From positions 1-64,000 of the forward strand of contig DCVL01000007.1 of the NCBI GenBank assembly GCA_002328035.1: a stretch of 64,000 bases of DNA. The letters run 5' to 3'. The position numbers were made by a program, and so were the translations under genes. The notes beneath the pieces were generated by a model. The model had not been told where the DNA came from, searched no databases, and worked only from the letters and a program-made list of their open reading frames with translations. This stretch comes from Geobacter sp. UBA2189. GTDB lineage: Bacteria; Desulfobacterota; Desulfuromonadia; Geobacterales; Pseudopelobacteraceae. Shown here one piece after another: positions 50,204 to 59,356 of the stretch. Numbering within the stretch: position 1 is the stretch's first letter; each line of letters begins with the position of its first letter.

Positions 50204-50716
50204 CTAGACATATTTTTTGCGCCTGAACAGGTCGGTTGAAATATTTACTACACGGTCAATAAACAGTATACCGTCAAGATGATCAAGTTCATGCTGGATA
50301 GCTACAGCTTCGAAGCCTGTGGCAGGGATCTCCCGTTCTTTACCTGTCTGGCCGTCAAGAAAACGAACCTTTATATCAGTGTCACGTTCTACATCGCCCG
50401 TATAGTCCGGCATGCTCATGCAGCCTTCACGCATAACCGCTCTTCTTCCGCTTGCTGAAATTATCTCCGGATTTACCATACAAAGAAGGCCGTGGTTGTT
50501 ATCCTTGCCATGCTTGCTGGTTGAGACATCTATCACGCAGACCTTGAGGCTTACACCAATTTGCGGTGCAGCGACTCCCACTGAACCTGAGCCGGCCTTC
50601 ATGGTGTCAAGCAGATCCTGCAGCAGGTTCTTTATGGTGGTGTCAAGCCTCTCAACCTTGTGAGCCATCTTTTTTAGTACAGGATGAGGATATTTAAGAA
50701 TAGGCTGAATTGCCAT
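50204..50716 (-). CDS. def: second peptide deformylase
   Basis: Deformylase of 170 residues with all three motifs: SVGVAAPQIG, REGCMSMPDY and QHELDHLDG. It is not next to fmt and differs clearly from the protein at 36551 (for example SVGVAAP against GVGLAAP), so it is a diverged second copy and not a recent duplicate. Its ATG directly follows the stop of the ACT-domain gene. Confidence 0.94.
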   Translation of the reverse strand: MAIQPILKYPHPVLKKMAHKVERLDTTIKNLLQDLLDTMKAGSGSVGVAAPQIGVSLKVCVIDVSTSKHGKDNNHGLLCMVNPEIISASGRRAVMREGCMSMPDYTGDVERDTDIKVRFLDGQTGKEREIPATGFEAVAIQHELDHLDGILFIDRVVNISTDLFRRKKYV

Positions 50717-51274
50717 CTACAGTTCCACAGGTGTCACGACACGGACTTCTATTTCAACCTGAAGCTCCTCTTTCAGTCCTTTAAGTAGCTCCTCAAGAGA
50801 TTCAGGTGTCAGCGAGTCCGGCAGCATTGCCTCCATAAGCATTATATAGACAGGCTCTTCATCAGTACCTGCCAGCTTGGTTTGGAGACTCATTATGTTT
50901 ATCTGTGATAATGCAAGCCTGCTGGTTATCCGGTATACAATCCCTGGCTGATCGGCCCCATATACGGTTATCTGGCATATTTCTCCCTCTGTATCAGCGC
51001 GATGTTCCTCCCCTGATGGGAGGTGTCGAACAGAAAGTGTCATATCCAGAGATTCACAGACCGGCTTGAGTTCCTCCAGCAGCATAGACTTGTTAAAAGG
51101 TTTTCGGTGAGAAATGATCAGGATCATTGCAAACTCGCCGGCAAGCATGGCGGAGCTGGAATCAGCTATATTGCAGCCAAGACGGTATAGCGCCCCTGCA
51201 ATTCCGGCAACTATTCCATGCTTGTCGGAACCAACAACAGAGACGGCGTAATGAGTCAATTCGCTGTGCGGCAT
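50717..51274 (-). CDS. ACT-domain protein, GcvR-like
   Basis: Regulatory protein of 185 residues with two ACT domains, the first beginning YAVSVVGSDKHGIVAGIAGALYRL (in part) and the second ITVYGADQPGIVYRITSRLAL. Such proteins bind amino acids; the nearest known is GcvR, a repressor partner in glycine cleavage control. The start at 51274 follows CAGGAG; the longer open frame upstream is not needed. First gene of a three-gene minus-strand unit with def and amrA. Confidence 0.85.
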   Translation of the reverse strand: MPHSELTHYAVSVVGSDKHGIVAGIAGALYRLGCNIADSSSAMLAGEFAMILIISHRKPFNKSMLLEELKPVCESLDMTLSVRHLPSGEEHRADTEGEICQITVYGADQPGIVYRITSRLALSQINIMSLQTKLAGTDEEPVYIMLMEAMLPDSLTPESLEELLKGLKEELQVEIEVRVVTPVEL

Positions 51275-51394
51275 AGCTTGCTCCTGAACATTTATTTTGG
51301 CAGATTCGTAAAAAGTGGTTAGCATTATTAGATGGATGATGCAACGGTTTTGACGATTGACAACCGTTGAGCGGCTCTTTAAACTGGCCGGCGC

Positions 51395-51895
51395 ATGAAC
51401 AAAGAACAATTAAAAAAACGGATGAAGGCTATTCTTGCCCTTGACAGCCATCCCTCGCATATTGCTGGTGGTTTTGCCGTGGGCGTATTTATTGGCATAA
51501 CTCCTCTTTTTGGGCTACATACCCCAATGGCCATTGCCCTTGCTTTTATCTTCCGCCTTAATAAACTTACTACAATAACCGGATCCTGGCTCAATACTCC
51601 TTTTACAGTGCTTCCAGTACTCATGGCCAGCTATCGGCTGGGTGAATTCGTATTAAGGCGGCCCCCAAAGTCGGTTTCATTTGAGATTCTGGACTGGCAC
51701 CACCTTAAAGGATATGCCACCGCCCTTTTTATAGGCAGTTCAATAATTGGTCTTGCCACTGCATTGGTTGCATATTTTATCTGCTATTGGATGGTTGTCA
51801 AATTTAGGCGGAAGGATCCCGGTCTTAATGAGCTGACACGTGAGTCTCTGCTTACAGGTGAAGACCTGGAGCATGAGCAGGAGGCCGAAAAATAA
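51395..51895 (+). CDS. DUF2062 membrane protein
   Basis: Protein of 166 residues with DUF2062 features: SHIAGGFAVGVFIGITPLFG, HTPMAIALAFIFRLNKLTT, GSWLNTPFTV. Three or four membrane helices are visible (about 25-45, 60-80 and 110-135) and the tail is charged. Function of the family is unknown. Its stop overlaps the ATG of the next gene by one base. Confidence 0.85.
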   Translation: MNKEQLKKRMKAILALDSHPSHIAGGFAVGVFIGITPLFGLHTPMAIALAFIFRLNKLTTITGSWLNTPFTVLPVLMASYRLGEFVLRRPPKSVSFEILDWHHLKGYATALFIGSSIIGLATALVAYFICYWMVVKFRRKDPGLNELTRESLLTGEDLEHEQEAEK

Positions 51896-52581
51896 TGACC
51901 CGTGACCGGATTATTGAGCGGGTTCGCAAGCTGCTTGCCCTGTCTAATAGTAGCAACGAGCACGAAGCAGCCCTCGCTGCCGCCCATGCACAGAGGCTTC
52001 TCGCCGAGCATAATCTTGCTATGTCTGAGCTTGATCTCCAGGAGGAAGGCGCTGGTGAATCAGAGCTTAAAGTGGCTAAAACGGTTGCAAAGTGGCTTTC
52101 TGCGCTATTTGCTACCGTGGCCGATGCCTTTGACTGTTTTCCTGTGGTTACCACTACCAGCTCGGAAAGCCGTCTTCGTTTCATAGGTGTAGGAGATGAT
52201 CCAAGTGTGGCCTCATGCACCCTTGAGTATTTGATTAAAGAGCTGCGAAGGTTGGCATCACTCTATCTCCGTAATACAGAGTCTGGAAAAGGAAGATTTT
52301 CCGAGACCGACCGGCAGAGGATACGGACCTCATATCTGCTTGGAGCTGTTCATGGTGTCAGACAGGCCATGGATGCACAGAAGAAGGAGACTCCGACTAC
52401 CAGTAAGGCTCTTGTGCCTGTTAAGGATGCCCTTATCAGGCAGTACAGGGAGGGAAACCTGGGAAGCCTTAAAGTCCGGCGTAACCGCAGTTCTATAGTC
52501 GTTTCATCGGCGTTTCAACAGGGTAGAATTGATGGAGCCTCTTTACAGGTAAGGCCTGACAAACGCCAAATCGAGAATTAA
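51895..52581 (+). CDS. DUF2786 protein
   Basis: Soluble protein of 228 residues. The N-terminal DUF2786 motif reads RVRKLLALSNSSNEHEAALAA, AQRLLAEHNLAMSEL. The middle part (WLSALFATVADAFDC, FIGVGDDPSVASCTLEYLI) is the domain that commonly follows it. Function unknown; similar proteins occur in phage and mobile DNA as well as in chromosomes. It overlaps the DUF2062 gene and precedes uppP by 35 bases. Confidence 0.85.
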   Translation: MTRDRIIERVRKLLALSNSSNEHEAALAAAHAQRLLAEHNLAMSELDLQEEGAGESELKVAKTVAKWLSALFATVADAFDCFPVVTTTSSESRLRFIGVGDDPSVASCTLEYLIKELRRLASLYLRNTESGKGRFSETDRQRIRTSYLLGAVHGVRQAMDAQKKETPTTSKALVPVKDALIRQYREGNLGSLKVRRNRSSIVVSSAFQQGRIDGASLQVRPDKRQIEN

Positions 52582-52616
52582 AGTCTTAAAAAGCCAATCA
52601 GGAGATCTGTTTTCAA

Positions 52617-53435
52617 ATGGATATATTTCATGCAGTGATACTTGGCATTATCCAGGGGGTGACGGAAGTGCTTCCTATAAGCAGTTCCGGTCACCTTATA
52701 CTTGTGCCAAGCCTTCTTGACTGGCCGGAATCTGGCCTGACATTTGATGTTGCCCTGCATTTCGGTACTTTTCTGGCTATATTCTACTATTTTAGAACCG
52801 ACGTAGTTAACCTGATAAGGGATGGGCTTGACGGTATCTATCAGGATTCTGTCACAAGAAAACTGAGACTTCCCTGGATGATCGTTTTAGCCTCGGTGCC
52901 TGCAGCCATTGTTGGTAAAACCCTCGAAGAGCCGATTGAGCGGATCTTCCGTTCAAGCCCTTTAACGATAGTAGTTATGTTGATCTGTTTTGGTCTTGCT
53001 TTGGGTCTTGCGGATCGCTACGGTCGCAAGCTTGCTGATGTCGCCTCAATCACTCTGGGCAGCGCCATGATTATAGGGTGTTTCCAATGTCTTGCGCTGG
53101 TTCCGGGTGTTTCCCGTTCCGGCATAACGATTACCGCAGCACTTTTACTTGGATTCACCCGTTCTGATGCGGCCAGATTTTCCTTTCTGCTTTCCCTTCC
53201 TGTTGTCTTTGGCGCTGCGCTTTTGAAAGGGATTGATCTGGCAAAACATGGAATAGAACCTGGCATGGCAGTTCCCATGCTGACAGGCGTGACAGTTTCG
53301 GCCTTAACTGGCTATATCAGTGTCGCATTTCTGCTTAAATTTGTTCAAAGCCGTACTCTCTGGCCGTTTGTCTGGTATAGGCTGGCTTTAGGTTTTCTGC
53401 TGTTTGTGCTGATTGGGGCAGGTGTTATTAGATGA
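52617..53435 (+). CDS. uppP: undecaprenyl-diphosphatase
   Basis: Membrane enzyme of 272 residues that recycles undecaprenyl pyrophosphate for cell-wall synthesis and gives bacitracin tolerance. The active-site stretches are GVTEVLPISSSGHLIL at the N terminus and VPGVSRSGITITAAL near 165. About seven or eight membrane helices are visible. Its last bases overlap the radC ATG. Confidence 0.95.
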   Translation: MDIFHAVILGIIQGVTEVLPISSSGHLILVPSLLDWPESGLTFDVALHFGTFLAIFYYFRTDVVNLIRDGLDGIYQDSVTRKLRLPWMIVLASVPAAIVGKTLEEPIERIFRSSPLTIVVMLICFGLALGLADRYGRKLADVASITLGSAMIIGCFQCLALVPGVSRSGITITAALLLGFTRSDAARFSFLLSLPVVFGAALLKGIDLAKHGIEPGMAVPMLTGVTVSALTGYISVAFLLKFVQSRTLWPFVWYRLALGFLLFVLIGAGVIR

Positions 53436-54124
53436 GTGAGAGACCTATCAAGGATTGGCCTGAAGATGAGCGTCCGCGAGAAAAACTGCTTAAGCGAGGG
53501 GTTTCGGCTCTCTCCGATGCGGAGCTTCTGGCTCTGGTGTTGCGTACTGGTGATGCTGCAGCCGGCAAGAGTGCTATTGGGCTGGGACGTGAGCTGTTGG
53601 ATCAGTTTGATGGAAATCTAAGGGCTCTGGCTCAGGCAGAGCTTGACGAGCTGCGGAGGATAAAGGGTCTGGGGCTTGCAAAGGCCTCCTCCATTAAAGC
53701 TGCCTTTACTCTGGGGAGCCGTTTTCAGTCACGCAGGCTTGAGACGATGGAGAAGTTTACAAATCCTCTGCAGGTATTTGAGTTCTTTCAACATGAGTTG
53801 AGGGACTCCAAAAAAGAGATTTTTCTTGTTTTGCTTCTGGATGGTAAAAACAGGATTACGCGAAAGGTACAGATATCAGAGGGGAGCCTTAACCAGTCTA
53901 TAGTGCATCCACGAGAAGCCTTTGCTCCGGCGGTCAGGGAATCTGCCGCTGCGGTCATATTCATTCACAATCATCCGTCAGGTGATCCGGAACCAAGCAG
54001 GGAAGACAGGGATATTACCCGTCGCCTGAGGGAATCAGGGGAGCTCTTGGGGATAAAGGTGCTGGATCATATTATTATCGGCGAGGAGCGTTACTTCAGT
54101 TTTATTGAATCAGGTTGCCTGTAG
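53432..54124 (+). CDS. radC: RadC-family JAMM protein
   Basis: Protein of 230 residues. The N-terminal helix-hairpin-helix part has WPEDERPREKLLKRGVSALSDAELLAL (in part) and IKGLGLAKA. The C-terminal MPN/JAMM domain holds the metal site HNHPSGDPEPSREDRDITRR near 178. Despite the name, a DNA-repair role is not established. It overlaps uppP by four bases and precedes the DinG-type helicase gene by 55 bases. Confidence 0.94.
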   Translation: MSERPIKDWPEDERPREKLLKRGVSALSDAELLALVLRTGDAAAGKSAIGLGRELLDQFDGNLRALAQAELDELRRIKGLGLAKASSIKAAFTLGSRFQSRRLETMEKFTNPLQVFEFFQHELRDSKKEIFLVLLLDGKNRITRKVQISEGSLNQSIVHPREAFAPAVRESAAAVIFIHNHPSGDPEPSREDRDITRRLRESGELLGIKVLDHIIIGEERYFSFIESGCL

Positions 54125-54179
54125 AACCGATCAGGCATTGTCTCCAGCCTGTTTTGCCCAGAACCCTCTCAAGGAATCC

Positions 54180-56399
54180 ATGATTATTTCCCCTGATACA
54201 TTTTCCCCAGAACCATGCGAATCTTTAGAGCCGTTATCTTTTGATGAGATTGAGGAGATCTTCGGAACCGACGGGATGCTGGCCAGAAACCTCAAAGGGT
54301 ACGAACGACGCGAAGAACAGGTACGGATGGCCTTTAGCGTTGCAATGGCCTTTAACGAGAAAATGGTTTCATTGATTGAGGCTGGAACCGGTACCGGTAA
54401 ATCACTGGCCTACCTGATCCCGTCCCTTTTATGGGCAATTGGCAACCAGCAGCGTGTAGTAATATCAACCAATACAATAAATCTGCAGGAACAGCTGATC
54501 AAGAAGGATATACCGTTTTTGCAGCGTTATTCTGCAGAGCCTTTTACTGCCTGTCTGGTGAAGGGGCGTGGAAACTACCTCTGTCTCCGCAAGCTTGGAA
54601 TTGCGATTGCAGAGCCTTCTTTGTTTCCTGATAAGGCGGCTGAAGAGCTACAGACCATTGCTGCATGGTCTGAGACCTCCCGCACCGGATGTCTGAGTGA
54701 TATAGCATTTTATCCCAACCGTGAAATATGGGGCGAGCTTCGCTGTGAGGCGGATCAGTGCAGCCGTTCAAAATGTCCGGAGTTCAACCGCTGCTTCTTC
54801 TACAAGGCAAGGAAAGATGCTGCGTCAGCCAGAATCCTGGTGGTCAACCATGCCCTTCTGCTTGCTGATATTTCCCTTCGCAAGGAGAGTGGTTATGAAG
54901 CAGCTGCCATACTCCCGCCGTTTTCACGTCTGGTAATTGATGAGGCGCATCATCTGGAGGATGCGGCAACCGGCGCTTTGTCAGTACGGATTAGCCGTCC
55001 GCTCTTGATGAAGCAGATATCAAGACTTGCCCCTGCCGGAGGTCGTGCCGGAATCCTCTCCCTGCTTAACGCAAAAATAGGCAAGGAACTTCCGGAAGAG
55101 CTTGATGCCCTGTATCAGGAATTCTCTGCCTTGATAGAGGCTCTTCTGCTGCCACGCAGTGCAGAGCTGACTGCTTCGCTGGATCGAGAGATGGACTGGC
55201 TGGCTCAGGCACTGCAGAAAGAGTTACTGCCCGCCAACGAAAAGCGGGCAGGCGAGTTCAAGCGGAGGATTACGCCGGAAATCAGGGGAACAGAGTTTTG
55301 GAAAGAGTTTGTAAAACGGATTAAGCGGCTTGAAGAACAGCTTAATGAGCTTTCAGGCGCGCTCGGAGCCATGGATCGCGCTGCTGCAAAGCTGCCGGAA
55401 AAGATTAGAGAGTCCGTTGAAGGTCTTCTTACAGATGCCTTTGGAATAGGGATGAGGCTTTCTGGCATATCCCGCCACCTCGAATGGTTCTGTGCCGATG
55501 ATCAGGAGTCCTGTCGTTGGCTTGAGATAAAGATTGCCAGTAGTGGTAATCAGGCAAGCATCTGTATTGCTCCGCTGGATCTGGCGGAGACCATAAAGCT
55601 CTCAATACTTGATCCTATCCCCACTGTAGTCCTTACATCTGCAACTATGACGGTTGGTGGCTCCTTTGGTTATTTGAGAAGGCGTATAGGCTTGGATCTG
55701 TTGGAATCCAGACGACTTCAGGAATTGGCTCTGGCTTCTCCGTTTGATTATGCGGCTCAGTCCCTTGTGGCTATTCCCTCTGACCTGCCTGAACCGGCCA
55801 GTAACGGATTCAAGGAACCTTTTGCTGATGCAGTATTGCGGGCGGTAAGCGTATCGGATGGGGGTGCCTTTATCCTGTTTACCTCTTTTGAACTCCTCCG
55901 TCAGACACATTTGGCTCTTAAAGAGAAGCTGCAGCAGCAGGGGATTCTGGTGCTTAGACAGGGAGAAGGGGGAGGCCGGCACCAGTTGCTTGCACGTTTC
56001 CGTAAAGAGCGGAATGCCGTCCTGTTTGGTACAGATTCATTCTGGGAAGGGGTGGATGTTAAAGGGGATGCGCTTCGACTTGTGATAATAGCCAGGCTCC
56101 CGTTCCAGGTTCCTACAGAACCGATACAGCAGGCCAGGGCAGAGCGTATTACCTCTCTTGGCGGAGATCCGTTCAGCGAAATGTCTGTGCCGCAGGCGGT
56201 GCTAAAGCTGCGCCAGGGGTTTGGTCGTCTTATCCGCAGCCGTACAGACAGGGGAGCGGTGCTTATACTTGACAGCAGGATTGTTACAAAAAATTATGGT
56301 AAACGTTTTTTGAGATCGCTCCCTGAAGCGGCGCAGGTTGTGGCTCCTCTTGATCAACTGCTTGACAGAATGGGGCAGTTTTTTAAATCTGCAATCTGA
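54180..56399 (+). CDS. DinG/YoaA-type ATP-dependent DNA helicase
   Basis: Superfamily 2 helicase of 739 residues of the XPD/DinG branch. Walker A is IEAGTGTGKSLAY near 68; the iron-sulfur cysteines are spread over CLVKGRGNYLC and CEADQCSRSKCPEFNRC (about 125-205); the DEAH box is LVIDEAHHLED near 252; motifs V and VI are GTDSFWEGVDVKGDALR and QGFGRLIRS. It unwinds 5'-tailed or R-loop structures. ATG at 54180 follows AAGGA; the frame is open upstream into radC. Confidence 0.92.
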   Translation: MIISPDTFSPEPCESLEPLSFDEIEEIFGTDGMLARNLKGYERREEQVRMAFSVAMAFNEKMVSLIEAGTGTGKSLAYLIPSLLWAIGNQQRVVISTNTINLQEQLIKKDIPFLQRYSAEPFTACLVKGRGNYLCLRKLGIAIAEPSLFPDKAAEELQTIAAWSETSRTGCLSDIAFYPNREIWGELRCEADQCSRSKCPEFNRCFFYKARKDAASARILVVNHALLLADISLRKESGYEAAAILPPFSRLVIDEAHHLEDAATGALSVRISRPLLMKQISRLAPAGGRAGILSLLNAKIGKELPEELDALYQEFSALIEALLLPRSAELTASLDREMDWLAQALQKELLPANEKRAGEFKRRITPEIRGTEFWKEFVKRIKRLEEQLNELSGALGAMDRAAAKLPEKIRESVEGLLTDAFGIGMRLSGISRHLEWFCADDQESCRWLEIKIASSGNQASICIAPLDLAETIKLSILDPIPTVVLTSATMTVGGSFGYLRRRIGLDLLESRRLQELALASPFDYAAQSLVAIPSDLPEPASNGFKEPFADAVLRAVSVSDGGAFILFTSFELLRQTHLALKEKLQQQGILVLRQGEGGGRHQLLARFRKERNAVLFGTDSFWEGVDVKGDALRLVIIARLPFQVPTEPIQQARAERITSLGGDPFSEMSVPQAVLKLRQGFGRLIRSRTDRGAVLILDSRIVTKNYGKRFLRSLPEAAQVVAPLDQLLDRMGQFFKSAI

Positions 56400-56445
56400 A
56401 AATGTGTTATAAAAGGCTCACTACATCAGAAGGAGGAATTATCAG

Positions 56446-57033
56446 ATGCATTTTTTAACAGTACTGGTGTTAATTGTAGTTTTAATGGCATCTCCGGTAG
56501 TTAGAGCGGAGACGAATGTAAACATTGGCATTAATCTTGGTGCTGCTCCACCACCACCTCCTCAAAGACATCAGCCTCCACCGCCACCTAGAGTAGTTGT
56601 AGCCGGGCCAACAGTAACCTTTGACGTACCGCCTCTTTTTCTTTCACCATCAAGGCTTGGTTTTTATGTGGGTGTAGATATGCCATATGACCTGGTTATG
56701 GTCTCAGGCGCCTATTACCTGTTTCAGAATGATCACTGGTACAGATCAAGCCATTACAATGGCCCATGGACGCCAACCAGATATGAAAAGCTTCCTGAAC
56801 CTGTAAGAAGGCATAAGATGGACAAGATCCGCTATTACAGGGATCATGAGTATGATGACTACCGTTCTAATCGCAATCATTATCATGGCAAACACTACCG
56901 CCCTGGGAATGAACATAAAAATAATTGGAAAGAAAAAAAGAGACGTGAGAAGGAAGAATGGAAAAGGGATCGTCATGAGCGGAATCAAGACAGATTTGAT
57001 GATAGACATGGGGATAACAGGGGCAATAGGTAG
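56446..57033 (+). CDS. exported protein with proline run and charged tail
   Basis: Protein of 195 residues. A signal peptide (LTVLVLIVVLMASPVVRA) is followed by a proline stretch (PPPPPQRHQPPPPP), a compact region with FYVGVDMPYDLVMVSGAYYL and WYRSSHYNGPWTPTRYEKLP, and a tail of about 75 residues almost all charged or polar (HYHGKHYRPGN, KKRREKEEWKRDRHERNQ). It resembles small periplasmic YXWGXW-like proteins of Geobacter. AGGAGGA precedes the ATG. Function unknown; metal or acidic-polymer binding by the tail is possible. Confidence 0.7.
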   Translation: MHFLTVLVLIVVLMASPVVRAETNVNIGINLGAAPPPPPQRHQPPPPPRVVVAGPTVTFDVPPLFLSPSRLGFYVGVDMPYDLVMVSGAYYLFQNDHWYRSSHYNGPWTPTRYEKLPEPVRRHKMDKIRYYRDHEYDDYRSNRNHYHGKHYRPGNEHKNNWKEKKRREKEEWKRDRHERNQDRFDDRHGDNRGNR

Positions 57034-57049
57034 CTGGTGCGAATAAAAT

Positions 57050-57087
57050 AAGATTGCCGCTTCGGTTTAAGACGGAACGGCAATCTT
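57050..57087. terminator. terminator hairpin between convergent genes
   Basis: AAGATTGCCG and CGGCAATCTT form a 10-base stem with an inner TTCGG and CGGAA pairing. It lies 16 bases after the gene at 56446 and 34 bases beyond the end of elbB on the other strand, and the T-rich side is toward the minus strand. It may serve both. Confidence 0.6.
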
Positions 57088-57120
57088 GTTATAATGGTGT
57101 TTGCGAGCAGGCTCTCTGTA

Positions 57121-57774
57121 TCATGTCATTTCAATAACCGCCTTGACACACTTTCCAATCCCCTCATAAATCTCTGTAATCCTGCCTGCCAGCATATAGG
57201 CCGGAGTTGTTACTATCCGGTTCTCCTTGTCAACCACAAAGCCGGTTGCCTCACAGTTCAGGTGTTTTGCCCCGGTTTTTTCTATCTCGGCCGCAGTTGC
57301 AGGGTCAGTGCCTATTGTAAGTTTAGGTGAAGCCTCCTTGCCCAATATAGTGGCAATAAGGGTGGGAGCGATACAAATGGCACCTATCGGTTTTTTTGCT
57401 GAATGCATCTCTTTGACCAGTCTGGAAACCTCCGGATTTACTGAGGCTGCAGCCCCTTTCTGTCCGAAATCACAAAGATTTAACGCAGCTCCGAAGCCAC
57501 CAGGAAAGACTATGGCGTCAATATCCGAGGCCTTGATCCCTGCAATATCCTTTATGTTTCCTCGTGCAATACGGGCAGACTCAACGAGCACCTTCCGTTT
57601 GAGCCCTGTAGGTTCCATAGTGCAGTGGTTAACCTCATCAAGCTCAATATCCGGAGCCATAAATACAGCTTCAGCGCCTGCCTGATCGATTGCCAGAATA
57701 GTGCAGACTGCCTCTTGTATCTCACTGCCGTCACGTACGCCACAACCAGAAAGCACAACACCGATCTTTTTCAT
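57121..57774 (-). CDS. elbB: isoprenoid biosynthesis glyoxalase ElbB
   Basis: DJ-1/PfpI-fold protein of 217 residues. Family marks are KKIGVVLSGCGVRDGSEIQEAV, FMAPDI, ARIARGNIKDI, IVFPGGFGAALNLCDF and the nucleophile elbow GAICIAPTLIA with Cys near 136. ElbB has glyoxalase activity in E. coli, but its physiological role is unclear. Its ATG overlaps the stop of the upstream epimerase-like gene by four bases. Confidence 0.9.
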   Translation of the reverse strand: MKKIGVVLSGCGVRDGSEIQEAVCTILAIDQAGAEAVFMAPDIELDEVNHCTMEPTGLKRKVLVESARIARGNIKDIAGIKASDIDAIVFPGGFGAALNLCDFGQKGAAASVNPEVSRLVKEMHSAKKPIGAICIAPTLIATILGKEASPKLTIGTDPATAAEIEKTGAKHLNCEATGFVVDKENRIVTTPAYMLAGRITEIYEGIGKCVKAVIEMT

Positions 57775-58688
57775 GCTGTTTCTCCTTTTTGTTGTTCGGC
57801 CAGGGCCGTAGTAAGCGCTTCATCGAAAGGGGTAAGACGCAAAGGGATCAGTTCTCTTATTCTGTTATCCCTGCAGATTACTTCGTTTTTCAATCCTTCT
57901 ATAAGAGCGATGGCAATAGCTGATTTGACAGGAGTTACCAGTCCTACCCAGTACGATGACAGTTTAGGGGTAAGCACCGGAACAGGGATGATCAGGAGAT
58001 GCTTACCCTCAATGGCGGCAAAACGCTCCATCATCTCTTTATACGTAAGTATCTCCGGTCCGCCTATATCAAAGGTGCCACCCGTTGTTGCCGGTTCTTC
58101 CAGGCAGCCTGTAAGATAAGCGATTACATCGTTTACTGCAATAGGCTGGTTTCGGGTGGAAACCCAGCGCGGGGTAATCATAACAGGCAGTCTTTTGACC
58201 AGACTGTGCACCATGTCATATGAAGCGCCGCCATAACCGATGATTACCGCAGCCCGAAGGAATGTTGTCTTGAAATTGCCGCTCTGGAGAATTTCAGCAA
58301 CCTCAAGCCTGCTTGCAAGGTGATGAGAGAGATTGTCTCCGGTCTCTCCAAGTCCTCCGAGGTATATTGTCCGCTCAATTCCTGCGGCATTTGCCGCTAC
58401 AACAAAGTTTCTTGCTGCAAGACGATCCTGCTCGGCAAAATCTCCCTTGCCTGCCCCCATTGAATGAACCAGATAATATGCTGTATTTATTCCGGCAAGC
58501 CCACCGGTCAGGCTATCCGGTTGGAGCAGATCACCAAGCAGCTGTTCTGCTTCTTTCGGTAAGTCTGCTGGTTTACGCAGCAGACAGCGGACTGAATAGC
58601 CTTTTTCAAGAAGTTTTGCCACAAGTCTTCGGCCAATGAATCCTCCTGCGCCTGTTACAAGGATCTTTTTTGATTCGGCGATTTTCAT
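57771..58688 (-). CDS. NAD(P)-binding epimerase-like protein
   Basis: Rossmann-fold protein of 305 residues, atypical short-chain dehydrogenase of the NmrA/complex-I 39-kDa subunit type. KILVTGAGGFIGRRLVAKLL binds the dinucleotide; YYLVHSMGAG, IYLGGLGE and FKTTFLRAAVIIGYGGASYD follow. The YxxxK catalytic pair of true epimerases is not evident, so a binding or quinone-related role is likely. The start at 58688 follows CAGGAAA; the frame is open 15 codons further. Confidence 0.82.
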   Translation of the reverse strand: MKIAESKKILVTGAGGFIGRRLVAKLLEKGYSVRCLLRKPADLPKEAEQLLGDLLQPDSLTGGLAGINTAYYLVHSMGAGKGDFAEQDRLAARNFVVAANAAGIERTIYLGGLGETGDNLSHHLASRLEVAEILQSGNFKTTFLRAAVIIGYGGASYDMVHSLVKRLPVMITPRWVSTRNQPIAVNDVIAYLTGCLEEPATTGGTFDIGGPEILTYKEMMERFAAIEGKHLLIIPVPVLTPKLSSYWVGLVTPVKSAIAIALIEGLKNEVICRDNRIRELIPLRLTPFDEALTTALAEQQKGETA

Positions 58689-58753
58689 GGTTTTCCTGTT
58701 CTGCCGTAAATCATCTGCTGGCAAGAGAAGCATTTTATGTCACAATAGCAAAT

Positions 58754-59332
58754 ATGATGACCTTACAGCCACAACAGATTGCCTGTCAGCAGGTTTTACA
58801 GGAAGATAATTCAGTTTTTTCGATACAGTGGACGGATCTACCAGTAGAGCTTTGTGGTGAAATGACCCCTCGTCGACTTTTGGATGCATATATAGCTGAG
58901 ATAAAAAGGATGACTCTTTGTCTGATACAGCCAGAAGAAAGTTCGGCAGGAGTCGATTTCCTTCTGTTTGGAAGGTTACCCCTGATCTGTTTTCTACTGC
59001 CTGTTGTTGAAGCTGGTGGTCTTACCTTGCGGATCTGTGGAGGACTGCTGGTTCAGAAAGATCAGTGTGACCGTGGCGAGCTGTTTTTTCAGTGTGAGAC
59101 CCTGGAAAATGGAGCTATCAGGGTAAGCTTAAGGCTCTCCGATTACTGTCCTCTTCTGCTTGGTTCACAAACCCCTTCGGTTTTAAGACGCTGGCTGTAT
59201 CGCCTGACACAGGCAGCTGTTCATCGCCTTGTTACCGTCCGCTTTCTAGAAGTGCTGTATCGCAGACTGGGTGGTAAAGCCCGCAGAGTTGAAAGGGTAA
59301 GGGTGAGCGTGGTGGAAGGAAGACGCACTTAA
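58754..59332 (+). CDS. conserved-looking protein before smc, unknown
   Basis: Protein of 192 residues that I do not recognise. No signal peptide; a short hydrophobic patch (LPLICFLLPVVEAGG) and several cysteines are visible. The C terminus is basic (RRLGGKARRVERVRV). No strong ribosome site marks the start; ATG at 58754 or 58757 is possible. It ends 24 bases before smc and is probably co-transcribed. Confidence 0.55.
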   Translation: MMTLQPQQIACQQVLQEDNSVFSIQWTDLPVELCGEMTPRRLLDAYIAEIKRMTLCLIQPEESSAGVDFLLFGRLPLICFLLPVVEAGGLTLRICGGLLVQKDQCDRGELFFQCETLENGAIRVSLRLSDYCPLLLGSQTPSVLRRWLYRLTQAAVHRLVTVRFLEVLYRRLGGKARRVERVRVSVVEGRRT

Positions 59333-59356
59333 AATGAAATACAGAGTTGGTAAGGT